From contig NZ_JAFIQT010000010.1 in the NCBI RefSeq assembly GCF_017355935.1, positions 57,729-121,728 on the forward strand: DNA of 64,000 nt, given 5' to 3'. The stretch comes from Telluribacter humicola. Lineage in GTDB: Bacteria; Bacteroidota; Bacteroidia; Cytophagales; Spirosomataceae. Within the stretch, counting starts at the first letter, position 1; the number at the start of each line of letters is the position of its first letter. Below are positions 7,281 through 16,771 of the stretch, piece after piece. The translations under genes were made by a program, and so were the position numbers. Below the pieces are notes generated by a model that saw nothing but the letters and a program-made list of their open reading frames with translations, was not told where the DNA came from and searched no databases.

Positions 7281-9833
7281 TTATTCCTTCCTGAACGCCA
7301 GGAGTCTCAGGGCATTGAAAACAACAACTAGGGTGGATCCTTCGTGGATGAGCACAGCGATTCCTATACTGGCAAAGCCGAAAATAGTAGCCGGTATTAA
7401 AAATGCCGTTACCCCTAAGCTCATCCATAGATTCTGCTGAATAATCCTTTTGCTTTGGCGGCTTAGGCCTATGGCAAAAGGCAGGTTCGTCAGATCATCC
7501 GCCATCAGGGCAATATCCGCTGTTTCCAGCGCTACGTCAGAACCCGCTGCGCCCATAGCAATTCCTACGGTGCTATGAGCCATAGCAGGGGCATCGTTCA
7601 CCCCATCGCCCACCATGGCCACCTTGCTTTCCTGTTGTTTGAGCTCTTTGATGGACGCTACTTTTTGCTCAGGAAGCAGATTGCCCCAGGCATCGGTCAG
7701 TCCAATTTCTCTGGCTACGGCATTGCCCACTTTCTGATTATCCCCCGTAAGCATGATCATTCGACGAATGCCAAGTTTCTTTAGCTTCTCAAGGGTGGCT
7801 TTCGCCTCGGGACGGGGCGTGTCCATCAGGGCAATAACCCCTATGTACTGCTCATCCTGGCGAATAATCATGGTGGTGTTTCCTTCGTCCTCGAGCCGGG
7901 CAGCCTTCTCATTCAGGTCTGCCGGCAGCGGCGCTCCTCCCAGCTCCTCGAACAGGGCCCTGTTGCCTATGTACACCGTAGTTTCATTGAGTCGGGCCTG
8001 GATTCCTTTTCCAAGTACCGCCTGCAGGTCTTCGGCCTGGGGTACTTTCCGGGCTCCAGAGTCAGGCTGCCCAAACCGTTTCAATCCATCCCTGACTACC
8101 GCTTTGGCCAGGGGATGATCGCTGAGTTGTTCTACCGCTACGGTGATCCGCAGCAATTCTTCTTCGCTTATTGATCCATAGGGAACTACATGCGTCAGCC
8201 TGGGAGTACCTTCCGTTAAAGTACCAGTCTTGTCAAATGCTATTGCCGTCAGAACACCCAGATCTTCCAGGGGGCGGCCTCCTTTAATTAATACCCCGCC
8301 TCGTGCAGCCCGGGCCACTCCGCTCAGAACAGCGCTGGGTGTAGAGATCGCCAGGGCACAGGGACTGGCCGCGACCAGTACGGCCATTGCCCGGTAAAAA
8401 CTTTCGCTGAAAGGCTCATCTACCACGACCCAGGCAAACAGCAGCAGCACAACCAGGACCAGCACCGATGGAACGAAGATGCGTTCGAAACGGTCAGTAA
8501 ACAGCTGCGTAGGTGACTTCTGGGTCTGGGCTTCATTTACGAGCTTGACCAGCCGGGAAAGCGTCGAATCACTGGCCTGTTTCTGTACTTTTATTTCCAG
8601 CGAGCCGTTCCCGTTGATGGATCCGGCAAACACCCAGTGCTGGGCAGGTACTTCCTGTTGCCTGGTAAAAGTGGCCTGTGGATCTTTCACCGGTTCTTTG
8701 TCAACGGGTACGCTTTCTCCCGTAATCGGGGCCTGATTAACACTACTTTTTCCGTCCACTACCACTCCGTCGGCGGGTATTTTGGTATTGGGCTTAACAA
8801 CAATGACATCCCCCACCTGCAGCTGATCAATACTGACTTCGTCAAGCTGGCCACTACGTTTAAGCAGGGCCGTACGGGGGGCCAGTTCGGCCAGAGCGGC
8901 TATGGACTTTTGCGCTTTGTTCATGGCGTAGTGTTCCAGGGCGTGCCCCAGGCTGAACAGGAAAAGCAGCAGAGCCCCTTCCGCCCATTCTCCCAGGAAA
9001 GCGGCTCCCATAGCGGCTATAAGCATCAGGAAGTCTATCTCAAAGCGCTTCACGGCTATGCTCTCAATGGCTTCCTTGGCCGTATAGTAGCCCCCGAAAA
9101 AGTAAGCTCCAATATAGCACGCCAGGGAGATCCAGCTGGTGATTCCATCTATAAAAGTAAGACCCCATCCAACACCCAGCAGTGCCCCGCAAAGCAAGAC
9201 AAAAATAAGCTCCGAGTTCTTGCCAAAAGGCCCCCCATGCGCATGACCATGTTCATGTTCTTCCCCTTCCTTGTGCTCATGCTCTTCCCCCTCTGTGTGC
9301 ACATGCTCCTGCTTTTTAGGCGAGGAGGTGCCAGACGGTGCCGCATGCGCTGCGTGGTCTTTGCCACCTGCTCTATTCACTACCCCGGAACGGATGCCCA
9401 GGTTCTGCTCCTGGATCGCCTGGTACAAGGCTTCCTTTGAGACTAATTGACGGTCGTACTCCAGTCGTATAACACCCGAACCGGATACTTCCGCGTCCAG
9501 AACGCCACTTTTCTCTTCCAGGGCACTTTCCACCCCCCGGGCATGTCGTTGATGCCGGATGCCTTCTACTTCCAGGACCATATGGCCAAATCGTGCTGTA
9601 AGTTCTGCCCCCACTTGGCGGGCCAGGGCCTGAATCCGGGCTACCGGAATGATTTCCGGTTGGTAGTGAAAGCAGAGCAGGGATTCTTTAACACCCGGTG
9701 GAGTATTTTCTACGTGGATTTCTTCTATGCCTTCCCGGCCTTCTAACTGCTCGATAAGCCGCTGTACACAGGCGTCTTGTTCATGGGCTACCTCCGGGAG
9801 TAAGACTGGAATTTCAATTTTTAGCTTTTTCAT
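7281..9833 (-). CDS. P1B-4-type (SPC) heavy-metal P-type ATPase with His-rich linker
   Basis: ATP-driven metal exporter of 850 residues in the inner membrane. The membrane metal site is Ser490-Pro491-Cys492 (AASPCALAIS), not CPC, which places it in the P1B-4 group (Co/Zn/Cd or Fe exporters such as CoaT and CtpD). Phosphorylation motif DKTGT starts at Asp534; TGES, the HP locus (SDHPLAKAV) and GDGVNDAPA are all present. About 190 N-terminal residues form two ferredoxin-like HMA-type segments without any CxxC pair. A His/Glu-rich stretch (HEHKEGEEHEHGHAHGG) precedes the first helix and could buffer metal. It lies opposite the ynfA remnant and is followed upstream by its own promoter-sized gap of 118 bp. 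Metal choice is inferred from the motif only. Confidence 0.92.
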   Translation of the reverse strand: MKKLKIEIPVLLPEVAHEQDACVQRLIEQLEGREGIEEIHVENTPPGVKESLLCFHYQPEIIPVARIQALARQVGAELTARFGHMVLEVEGIRHQRHARGVESALEEKSGVLDAEVSGSGVIRLEYDRQLVSKEALYQAIQEQNLGIRSGVVNRAGGKDHAAHAAPSGTSSPKKQEHVHTEGEEHEHKEGEEHEHGHAHGGPFGKNSELIFVLLCGALLGVGWGLTFIDGITSWISLACYIGAYFFGGYYTAKEAIESIAVKRFEIDFLMLIAAMGAAFLGEWAEGALLLFLFSLGHALEHYAMNKAQKSIAALAELAPRTALLKRSGQLDEVSIDQLQVGDVIVVKPNTKIPADGVVVDGKSSVNQAPITGESVPVDKEPVKDPQATFTRQQEVPAQHWVFAGSINGNGSLEIKVQKQASDSTLSRLVKLVNEAQTQKSPTQLFTDRFERIFVPSVLVLVVLLLFAWVVVDEPFSESFYRAMAVLVAASPCALAISTPSAVLSGVARAARGGVLIKGGRPLEDLGVLTAIAFDKTGTLTEGTPRLTHVVPYGSISEEELLRITVAVEQLSDHPLAKAVVRDGLKRFGQPDSGARKVPQAEDLQAVLGKGIQARLNETTVYIGNRALFEELGGAPLPADLNEKAARLEDEGNTTMIIRQDEQYIGVIALMDTPRPEAKATLEKLKKLGIRRMIMLTGDNQKVGNAVAREIGLTDAWGNLLPEQKVASIKELKQQESKVAMVGDGVNDAPAMAHSTVGIAMGAAGSDVALETADIALMADDLTNLPFAIGLSRQSKRIIQQNLWMSLGVTAFLIPATIFGFASIGIAVLIHEGSTLVVVFNALRLLAFRKE

Positions 9834-9951
9834 AGGTGTCCTTAAAAAAGTACTTTGATGGGTAAGTTACCAGGCGCTACGTAGTATAGTAACCGGGTAC
9901 ATCAGGTTCAGTTATGGTTTTTTAACCTCTCTGAGGCTCCTGCAGGTCCGT

Positions 9952-10524
9952 TTATAAGAATCGGCGGACCTTTTTTTTGTAGGTTATGTAAGGCTGGCCA
10001 TACTCGGCCTGTAGCCAGGGTTCTTCGGTAAAGGGGGCAATAACAAAACATAATGCCGCTATACAGCCCATCAGCAAAAACCGCTCGGAGCCACAGAGTA
10101 TCATCATGCCCGTAATCAGCAAAGCATCACCCGTGTATTGGGGGTTTCTTGAAAACCGGTAAGCCCCCCTATCTATCAGCTGGCCTTTGATTCCTAATGA
10201 ATTGATCGTGCCCAGGGAGTACACTCCCCATAAGGCCAGTCCCGCGCCAAGTACCAGCAGGGGAATACCTGTCCATAACCGAAGTGAGAGGGTGGCCTGA
10301 CTGGTATCGAAGTAGCTAAAAAAAACAATGTTATATCCAATCCAGGCCAGCAGGGTTAGTACCCAGGCCATCCAGAATTGCCAGCTCCTTCTACCGGGTG
10401 GCGGCCATATTCTTTGGCCGGGATAGATCAACGACCAGACCAGGCAACCCAGTAGCAGCAGTTCACAGACTAACGTGACATAATAGGCCCACTCTATCCA
10501 CGGTACTTCCATAGTTGTTAACAT
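9952..10524 (-). CDS. Isoprenylcysteine carboxyl methyltransferase-like membrane protein
   Basis: A membrane-embedded methyltransferase-like protein with about five hydrophobic helices. The C-terminal half carries the ICMT/PEMT signature: GAYRFSRNPQYTGDAL followed by EEPWLQAEYGQPYITYKKKVRRF, which binds S-adenosylmethionine in known members. In bacteria these proteins often lie beside cation-efflux genes, but their substrate is not known. The frame stays open to a GTG at 10563; the ATG at 10524 (LTTMEVPW) was chosen as a better start. It is transcribed in the same direction as the P1B-4 ATPase gene 118 bp downstream. Confidence 0.82.
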   Translation of the reverse strand: MLTTMEVPWIEWAYYVTLVCELLLLGCLVWSLIYPGQRIWPPPGRRSWQFWMAWVLTLLAWIGYNIVFFSYFDTSQATLSLRLWTGIPLLVLGAGLALWGVYSLGTINSLGIKGQLIDRGAYRFSRNPQYTGDALLITGMMILCGSERFLLMGCIAALCFVIAPFTEEPWLQAEYGQPYITYKKKVRRFL

Positions 10525-10725
10525 TAATTGGTATCCTATCCTGATTATAACTCTAAAAAGCACAAGTAAGGGTTGGCAGTACTTTACCTGCTTTTCTTTA
10601 ACCAGCTCCCAGGTCTAGGATTGAATTCTCAAATGTAGGGCTGGCACCTGCGCAATCGGATTGCATTGTTGGCTACAAGGCGGCTTGTATACACCTATAT
10701 GCAGATCATAAAGTAAAAAATTATT

Positions 10726-10733
10726 TACCTTTG
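10726..10733 (+). promoter_or_regulatory. Bacteroidetes -7 box (TACCTTTG) before the DUF6660 gene
   Basis: TACCTTTG fits the TAnnTTTG consensus of Bacteroidetes sigma-ABfr promoters. It ends only 5 bp before the ATG at 10739, so the transcript would have almost no leader. No good TTG box lies 19-21 bp upstream, which weakens the call. Confidence 0.4.
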
Positions 10734-10738
10734 TGAGG

Positions 10739-11056
10739 ATGAAACAACTCTCTGTCCTTAGCGCGCTTTTTCTGCTGCTCCTATCGTGCTTTCCGTGCAC
10801 CGATAGCCAGGCCGCTTCCGCCGTAAGGGATACGCTGAGAGTAGAGCTCAGTCATGACCACCAGAACCATGGCCAGGAGGCGGATCTCTGCCCTCCCTTC
10901 TGCCAGTGCAACTGCTGCGGGGGATTTGCCCTGTTCTTTCAACTGGCCACTTCGATCCCCCCCCGACTGAGGCCGATAAATACGGTTTCTGATATCTATG
11001 TCCGGACCAGCGCCGTTTCTCCTTCCTTTGCTTTCTGGCATCCGCCCAGGTTGTAG
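10739..11056 (+). CDS. Small Cys/His-rich secreted protein (DUF6660-like)
   Basis: A 105-residue protein with an N-terminal signal peptide (KQLSVLSALFLLLLSC, lipobox-like with Cys). After a spacer it has a His patch (HDHQNHGQ) and a Cys cluster (CPPFCQCNCCGG) that looks like a metal-binding site. Proteins of this kind, annotated as DUF6660, commonly precede CusA/CzcA-type pump genes in Bacteroidetes; here the czcA-tolC fusion starts 104 bp downstream. It may sense or deliver metal in the periplasm, which is inferred from the context. The ATG at 10739 was chosen over the GTG at 10733, which overlaps the promoter box. Confidence 0.7.
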   Translation: MKQLSVLSALFLLLLSCFPCTDSQAASAVRDTLRVELSHDHQNHGQEADLCPPFCQCNCCGGFALFFQLATSIPPRLRPINTVSDIYVRTSAVSPSFAFWHPPRL

Positions 11057-11130
11057 CCAAAACGCTTACTTGTTGTATACCGGTAGCCTCCCCTAAGTAG
11101 CAGGGAGGGGTGCGCCTGTATCTACACGCT

Positions 11131-11138
11131 TATGTTTG
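11131..11138 (+). promoter_or_regulatory. Possible -7 box (TATGTTTG) before the czc-like operon
   Basis: TATGTTTG matches TAnnTTTG and lies 22 bp before the GTG start of the pump gene. No clear -33 TTG was found. A 6-bp GC stem (CCTCCC 11087-11092, GGGAGG 11103-11108) lies between it and the previous gene and may weakly terminate it. Confidence 0.4.
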
Positions 11139-11159
11139 TTAGGCTTTAAATACTGAAAG

Positions 11160-14100
11160 GTGTTAGATAAAATCATTTATTTTTCCATTCATAACAAGCT
11201 TGTCATAGGTATTCTGACTCTGGCGCTTGTTATTGGGGGGAGCTATTCCCTTACGCAGCTACCCATCGATGCCGTGCCGGATATTACCAATAATCAGGTA
11301 CAGGTCATCACCACGAGCCCCTCCCTGGCGACCCAGGAGGTAGAAAGGCTGATCAGCTTTCCCGTTGAGCAGACCATGGCTACCATTCCCCGCATCGAGG
11401 AGGTCCGATCTATCTCCCGTTTTGGCCTGTCAGTGGTGACCATTGTTTTTAAAGAGAACGTGGATATTTACTGGGCTCGCCAGCAGGTCAGTGAGCGGCT
11501 GGCCGAAGCCAGTAATCAGATCCCCCCGGGGGTGGGAAGTCCTCAGATGGCTCCCATTTCCACGGGACTTGGTGAGATCTACCAGTATATTGTGCATCCC
11601 AAACGGGGTTACGAAGACCGCTATTCAGCCATGGAGCTGCGCACGATCCAGGACTGGATCGTGCGGCGTCAGCTACTGGGTACACCCGGAATAGCGGAGG
11701 TGAACAGCTTCGGCGGGTTCTTGAAACAATATGAGGTCGCCGTTGATCCCGACCGCCTCCGGGCCTATAATCTGAGCATTGGTGATATTCTTACCGCGCT
11801 GGAGCGTAACAACGAGAATACCGGAGGAGCCTACATTGATAAAAAGCCGAACGCTTACTTTGTCCGCAGCGAAGGCCTCATTGAAAGTCTGGAGGAGATA
11901 GAAAAGGTAGTGGTGACCAATACCTCCAACGGGACTCCCGTTTTGATATCCGATGTGGCCCGGGTAGGTTTTGGTAGCGCCAACCGCTATGGGGCCCTTA
12001 CCCGTAATGCCGGTGGGGAAGCCGTGGGTGGCATTGTCATGCTGCTAAAAGGAGATAACACCAACCAGGTGATAGCGCGCGTGAAAGACCGCCTTGACCA
12101 GGTGAGAAAGTCCCTGCCGGAAGGGGTGGAGATTGAAGCCTTTCTGGACCGCAGTGAGCTCATCGGCCGGGCCATGAGCACGGTCAGACGCAATCTGATC
12201 GAGGGGGCGCTTATTGTCATTTTTGTACTCGTGCTCTTTCTGGGAAACCTCAGGGCCGGTCTGGTAGTAGCGTCCGTCATTCCGCTGGCCATGCTCTTTG
12301 CCATTATCATGATGAACCTCTTTGGGGTGTCGGGGAATCTAATGAGCCTGGGAGCGATTGATTTCGGAATTATCGTGGATGGAGCCGTGATTATTGTGGA
12401 AGCCACCATGCACCACCTGTCCCGGCGAAGCGCAGGCAGGCTCACCCAGTCCCAGATGGATGAGGAAGTCTATGATTCGGCCCGGAAAATCCGGACATCA
12501 GCCGCCTTTGGTGAGCTGATCATCCTGATTGTATATCTACCCATACTCGTGCTGGTGGGCATCGAAGGGAAAATGTTTCGGCCCATGGCCCTGACGGTTT
12601 CCTTTGCCATTCTAGGTGCATTTCTCTTATCGCTTACCTACGTGCCAATGATGTCCGCGCTGCTGCTAAGCAAGAAACCCTCCCACAAGCAAAACATCTC
12701 AGATCGGATGATGGCCTTTTTCCAGCGGCAGTACGATCCACTGATCAAGGGAGCTCTGCGCATGAAGGCACTGGTTATTCTGCTGGCGCTGGGCCTGTTC
12801 GGGCTGAGCCTGCTGGTTTTTTCTCGTCTGGGTAGCGAGTTTATTCCCACCCTGGAAGAAGGAGATTTTGCCCTAGAAACCCGGCTGCTGACGGGCAGTT
12901 CCCTGTCAGAAACCATAGAAAAGGTATCGCTGGCCTCCCGCCTATTACAGGAGCGGTTTCCGGAGGTGGAAGAGGTCATCAGTAAGATTGGAGCCGCCGA
13001 GATTCCCACGGATCCCATGCCCATGGAATCGGCCGATGTGACCATTATCCTGAAAGATAAAAAAGACTGGACCAGCGCCAAAACCCGCGAAGAGCTGGCC
13101 AATCAGATGACCCAGGCGCTGGAAGACATACCAGGAGTCACCTTTGGCGTATCACAGCCCATCCAGCTGCGCTCCAACGAGCTGATCTCGGGTGTTCGCC
13201 AGGATGTAGGCATAAAGATCTTCGGAGAGGACCTGCAACAGCTAACCCGGCTCTCCCAGCAGATAGGCAGGATCGTAGCAGAAGTGGAAGGAGCGGAAGA
13301 CCTGTACCTGGAACAGGTGTCGGGCCTGCCCCAGATCGTGGTAGACATCAACCGGGGACAGATCGCCAAGTTCGGACTGGATGTAGAAGCCGTCAACCAG
13401 GCCCTTAATGCCGCCTTTGCTGGCCAGCGTGCCGGGATGGTCTATGAGGGGGACCGGCGCTTTGAACTGGTGGTACGCCTGCCCCGGGAAGATCGGAAGG
13501 GGATAGAGGATGTCCGGCAGCTCTATATCACGTCTGCCCTGGGAGTACAGGTACCCTTAGAACAGGTAGCGGATATTCAGTATCAGCAGGGACCCAACCA
13601 GATCCAGCGCGAGGACGCCAAGCGCCGCATCATCGTGGGCTTTAATGTTCGGGGTCGGGATATTGCCAGCGTGGTAGAGCAGGTACAGCAGCGAATCGAT
13701 CAGCGGGTGCAGCTGCCTGCGGGCTACTTTATCACCTACGGCGGTCAGTTTGAAAATTTGCAGGAGGCCAATCAGCGGCTTTCGGTGGCGGTTCCGGCGG
13801 CCCTGGCCCTAATCTTTCTGCTTCTCTTTCTTACGTTTGGCTCCATTCGTCACTCCCTGCTGATCTTTACGGCGATACCACTCTCAGCCATTGGGGGGAT
13901 ACTGGCCCTTTGGATCAGAGATATGCCATTTAGTATATCGGCGGGAGTGGGTTTTATTGCCCTCTTTGGCGTAGCCGTGCTGAACGGCATTGTACTGATT
14001 GCCGAATTCAACCGGCAACGCCTGGAAGAGGGGACTGTGGACCTACGGGAGGTAGTGCTTCGCGGTACCGCCATCCGGCTGCGGCCCGTACTGATGACAG

Positions 14101-15545
14101 CCACGGTAGCCTCCCTGGGCTTTCTTCCCATGGCCCTTTCTAATTCGGCGGGGGCGGAGGTCCAGAAGCCACTGGCCACAGTGGTCATCGGGGGGTTGAT
14201 CACGTCCACCCTGCTCACGCTCGTAGTGCTCCCTGTCCTGTATATACTGACCGAAAAATACTATATGAAGAAATCTGAAAAGAAAGCAGCAGGGAGAATA
14301 GCCGCCTCCGGGTGGCTATTCCTGCTTGCGTTTGCCGGCATGAGTGTAGGTTCTATACCCCTGGTTCAGGCGCAATCCGCGCAGGTATATTCCCTGCCGG
14401 AAGCCGTTGCCAGAGCGGTTCGTCAGAATCCAGCCGTGGAAGCCGCCAGGCTGGACATCCAAAGGAGTGAGACGCTTCGGGGGGCCGCCTGGAATATAGA
14501 GAAGACCCAGCTCCAGTACTCGACGGGAAGGCTGGCCACGGGCGACTATGACAACGAATTTTCGGTCAGTCAGTCCATGCCGTTTCCCGCCGTGTATAGG
14601 AAGCAGGCCCAACTGGCCGAACAAGTAGCGGAGGTAAGCCGGGTGAACCTGACCCAGCGCCAGCGGGAAATAGTAAGGGAGGTGCGGCTGAATTACTTTG
14701 GCCTGATCTACGCGCTGTCCCGAACCCGGCTGCTGGTCTACCAGGATAGTCTTTACGCCCAGTTTCTGCACGCAGCTCAGGTAAAGCTCCGCACCGGAGA
14801 ATCAAACCTGCTGGAAAAGGTAACGGCGGAAACGCAGCTTTCACAGGTCAGGAATGAAATATTTCAGACCGAGGCCGACTGGGTGGTCTTTCAGGAAAGG
14901 TTGCAAGCCCTGCTGGTTACGGACAGCCTGATCGCTCCCGCAGATACAGTTCTGTACCCCCTGCCCCTGCCCGCGGTAAGTGAGCAGCTTCTGGAACAGA
15001 ATCCGCAGTTAAAACAGGCTCAGCAGCAGCTGAGCGTACACCAGGCCGAGACTGAGCTGGAACAGGCCCGGCTGCTCCCCGAACTGCGCCTGGGATATAC
15101 GAACCGAACCCTGGCCGGGGCACACCGGGTGAATGGTTTGGACCGGGTAGAACCGCCTCATACGGTGTCTTTCGGGCTGGGGATTCCACTTTGGGCCAAG
15201 CCCCAGAAGCGGCGCGTGGAGGCGGGCCGTATTCAGATCCAGGTGGCCGAAAAGAACCTGCAAAGCATTAAAAACGAGCTGTACGCCCAGGTCCATGCGG
15301 CCCGGCAGCAGGCTTTAAAGCTTCAGAGCAGCCTGGACTTCTACACCAGTACGGCCCTGCCCCAGGCAGAGCTCATTATTGTCCAGGCCACCAAAGCCTA
15401 CCGGGCCGGTGAGATCGGTTATCAGGAGTACGTGCTGAGCCTTAACCGGGCCCTGGAAATTCGTGAGAACTATCTGGAGGTATTGTACAACTATGACCGG
15501 GCTGTCATTGAGCTCTACTTCTTTACCGAAAATCAACCCCAATGA
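11160..15545 (+). CDS. czcA: CzcA-type HME-RND cation efflux pump fused to a TolC-like outer-membrane channel
   Basis: A 1461-residue fusion. Residues 1 to about 1040 are an RND pump that exports divalent cations across the envelope using the proton gradient. The intramembrane proton/cation motif reads DFGIIVDGAVIIVE with Asp401, Asp407 and Glu414, matching Asp402, Asp408 and Glu415 of CzcA. That points to the HME1/3 (Zn, Co, Cd, Ni) type, not the Cu(I)-specific CusA type. From about residue 1055 there is an internal hydrophobic segment (ASGWLFLLAFAGMSVGSIPL, then VQAQ) and a TolC-like domain with the usual tandem repeats (YSLPEAVARAVRQNPAVEAARL). The fusion of pump and channel is common in Bacteroidetes. 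The start is a GTG; the adaptor gene overlaps by 4 nt. Confidence 0.95.
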   Translation: MLDKIIYFSIHNKLVIGILTLALVIGGSYSLTQLPIDAVPDITNNQVQVITTSPSLATQEVERLISFPVEQTMATIPRIEEVRSISRFGLSVVTIVFKENVDIYWARQQVSERLAEASNQIPPGVGSPQMAPISTGLGEIYQYIVHPKRGYEDRYSAMELRTIQDWIVRRQLLGTPGIAEVNSFGGFLKQYEVAVDPDRLRAYNLSIGDILTALERNNENTGGAYIDKKPNAYFVRSEGLIESLEEIEKVVVTNTSNGTPVLISDVARVGFGSANRYGALTRNAGGEAVGGIVMLLKGDNTNQVIARVKDRLDQVRKSLPEGVEIEAFLDRSELIGRAMSTVRRNLIEGALIVIFVLVLFLGNLRAGLVVASVIPLAMLFAIIMMNLFGVSGNLMSLGAIDFGIIVDGAVIIVEATMHHLSRRSAGRLTQSQMDEEVYDSARKIRTSAAFGELIILIVYLPILVLVGIEGKMFRPMALTVSFAILGAFLLSLTYVPMMSALLLSKKPSHKQNISDRMMAFFQRQYDPLIKGALRMKALVILLALGLFGLSLLVFSRLGSEFIPTLEEGDFALETRLLTGSSLSETIEKVSLASRLLQERFPEVEEVISKIGAAEIPTDPMPMESADVTIILKDKKDWTSAKTREELANQMTQALEDIPGVTFGVSQPIQLRSNELISGVRQDVGIKIFGEDLQQLTRLSQQIGRIVAEVEGAEDLYLEQVSGLPQIVVDINRGQIAKFGLDVEAVNQALNAAFAGQRAGMVYEGDRRFELVVRLPREDRKGIEDVRQLYITSALGVQVPLEQVADIQYQQGPNQIQREDAKRRIIVGFNVRGRDIASVVEQVQQRIDQRVQLPAGYFITYGGQFENLQEANQRLSVAVPAALALIFLLLFLTFGSIRHSLLIFTAIPLSAIGGILALWIRDMPFSISAGVGFIALFGVAVLNGIVLIAEFNRQRLEEGTVDLREVVLRGTAIRLRPVLMTATVASLGFLPMALSNSAGAEVQKPLATVVIGGLITSTLLTLVVLPVLYILTEKYYMKKSEKKAAGRIAASGWLFLLAFAGMSVGSIPLVQAQSAQVYSLPEAVARAVRQNPAVEAARLDIQRSETLRGAAWNIEKTQLQYSTGRLATGDYDNEFSVSQSMPFPAVYRKQAQLAEQVAEVSRVNLTQRQREIVREVRLNYFGLIYALSRTRLLVYQDSLYAQFLHAAQVKLRTGESNLLEKVTAETQLSQVRNEIFQTEADWVVFQERLQALLVTDSLIAPADTVLYPLPLPAVSEQLLEQNPQLKQAQQQLSVHQAETELEQARLLPELRLGYTNRTLAGAHRVNGLDRVEPPHTVSFGLGIPLWAKPQKRRVEAGRIQIQVAEKNLQSIKNELYAQVHAARQQALKLQSSLDFYTSTALPQAELIIVQATKAYRAGEIGYQEYVLSLNRALEIRENYLEVLYNYDRAVIELYFFTENQPQ

Positions 15546-16762
15546 AAGCAATAGCATTACACATGAAAGCGATCAGATTCTTACTATACATGGGTAGCTT
15601 CCTGCTATTGGCCTCCTGTGGAAGCCAGCCGGAAGGGGCGGAAAGCGCCGAAAAGCAGCCTCTCGAGGCCCACCAGGAAGAAGATCCCCAGGTGGCCGAG
15701 CTGACCCGGCAGCAGTACCAGATTGCGGGGATTACACTGGGAAAACCCCAGATGCGTAGTATGAGCGACCTGCTGACCATGACGGGCAAACTGGATCTTC
15801 CCCCCCAGAACATGGCCTCCATCAGTGCTCCCCTGGGAGGCTATGTAAAAAGTACGACCTTGCTGGAAGGGATGCGGGTAAGGAAAGGACAGGTCGTGGC
15901 ACGAATAGAAAACCCCGAGTTTGTCAGCTTGCAGCAGGACTATCTCGAGGCCAGGAGCCGTCTGGAATACCTCAAACTGGAATACGAAAGGCAGAAAGAG
16001 CTCGCCCAGGAGCAGGTAACCGCCGCCAAGAACTTTCAGCAGGCCCGGGCCGAATACCAGTCGTTCCAGGCCCGGGTGGAAGCCCTGGCCGAGCGGTTAC
16101 GGATCATAGGGATCAGTCCCGCTACCCTACAGATTGGCAAGATCAGCCGTATATTGCCAATCTATGCCCCCATCAGCGGCTACGTGACCCACATCAGTGC
16201 CAGTGTGGGGCAGTACGTAAACCCGTCGGATGTGCTTTTCCGGATCGCTGATACGGACCACCTTCATGTGGAGCTTACGGTCTTTGAAAAGGATGTGGCC
16301 GCGCTGCGGAAGGGCCAGCGGGTACTCTATTCCCTGCCCAATGAGAAAGTGGCCAGACACCAGGCTACCGTCTATCTGATAGGGAAGGAAATCAGCCCGG
16401 AACGTACCGTACAGGTACACGCCCACATGGAAGAAGAAGACAAGGACCTGGTTCCGGGTATGTTTGTACAGGCGCAGGTGGCCCTGAGCGGAAAACAGGT
16501 CCTGGCTCTGCCCGAAACGGCTGTTGTCCAGGACAACGGCAGCTACTTTGTGTATCTTTATACGGGTGAAGAAAAGGAGGGGGAAGAGCTGATCAAAAAG
16601 TTTCGGATGCTCCCCGTGGAAAAAGGCGTGGAGGCGGGTGGCTATGTACAGGTAGGTTTACCCGAGGGGATAGAAACCACATCCGAAAACTTTGTGCTCA
16701 GTGGAGCCTACTCGCTGCTAGCCAAGATGCGCAACGCCGAGGACGAAGGCGGACATCATTAA
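15542..16762 (+). CDS. czcB: CzcB-like efflux RND periplasmic adaptor lipoprotein
   Basis: Adaptor protein of 406 residues that links the CzcA-like pump to its fused outer-membrane channel. The ATG at 15542 overlaps the czcA stop (ATGA), but a second ATG at 15563 gives a cleaner lipoprotein signal (KAIRFLLYMGSFLLLASC) and may be the true start. After the lipid anchor come a first half-lipoyl segment (SAPLGGYVKSTTLLEGMRVRKGQ), a long helical hairpin of about 70 residues (YLEARSRLEYLKLEYERQK), the second half (IYAPISGYVTHISASVGQYV), a beta-barrel and a C-terminal domain. It lacks the CPMHP/CGM metal-binding domain seen in the first adaptor of the window, which fits a Zn/Co/Cd rather than copper system. 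Confidence 0.92.
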   Translation: MKAIALHMKAIRFLLYMGSFLLLASCGSQPEGAESAEKQPLEAHQEEDPQVAELTRQQYQIAGITLGKPQMRSMSDLLTMTGKLDLPPQNMASISAPLGGYVKSTTLLEGMRVRKGQVVARIENPEFVSLQQDYLEARSRLEYLKLEYERQKELAQEQVTAAKNFQQARAEYQSFQARVEALAERLRIIGISPATLQIGKISRILPIYAPISGYVTHISASVGQYVNPSDVLFRIADTDHLHVELTVFEKDVAALRKGQRVLYSLPNEKVARHQATVYLIGKEISPERTVQVHAHMEEEDKDLVPGMFVQAQVALSGKQVLALPETAVVQDNGSYFVYLYTGEEKEGEELIKKFRMLPVEKGVEAGGYVQVGLPEGIETTSENFVLSGAYSLLAKMRNAEDEGGHH

Positions 16763-16771
16763 ATAAAACGT

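Noticed and set aside
8637..9440. 267-codon + strand frame
   Set aside because: It is antisense to the P1B-4 ATPase gene, which has clear motifs; the frame shows no family signature.
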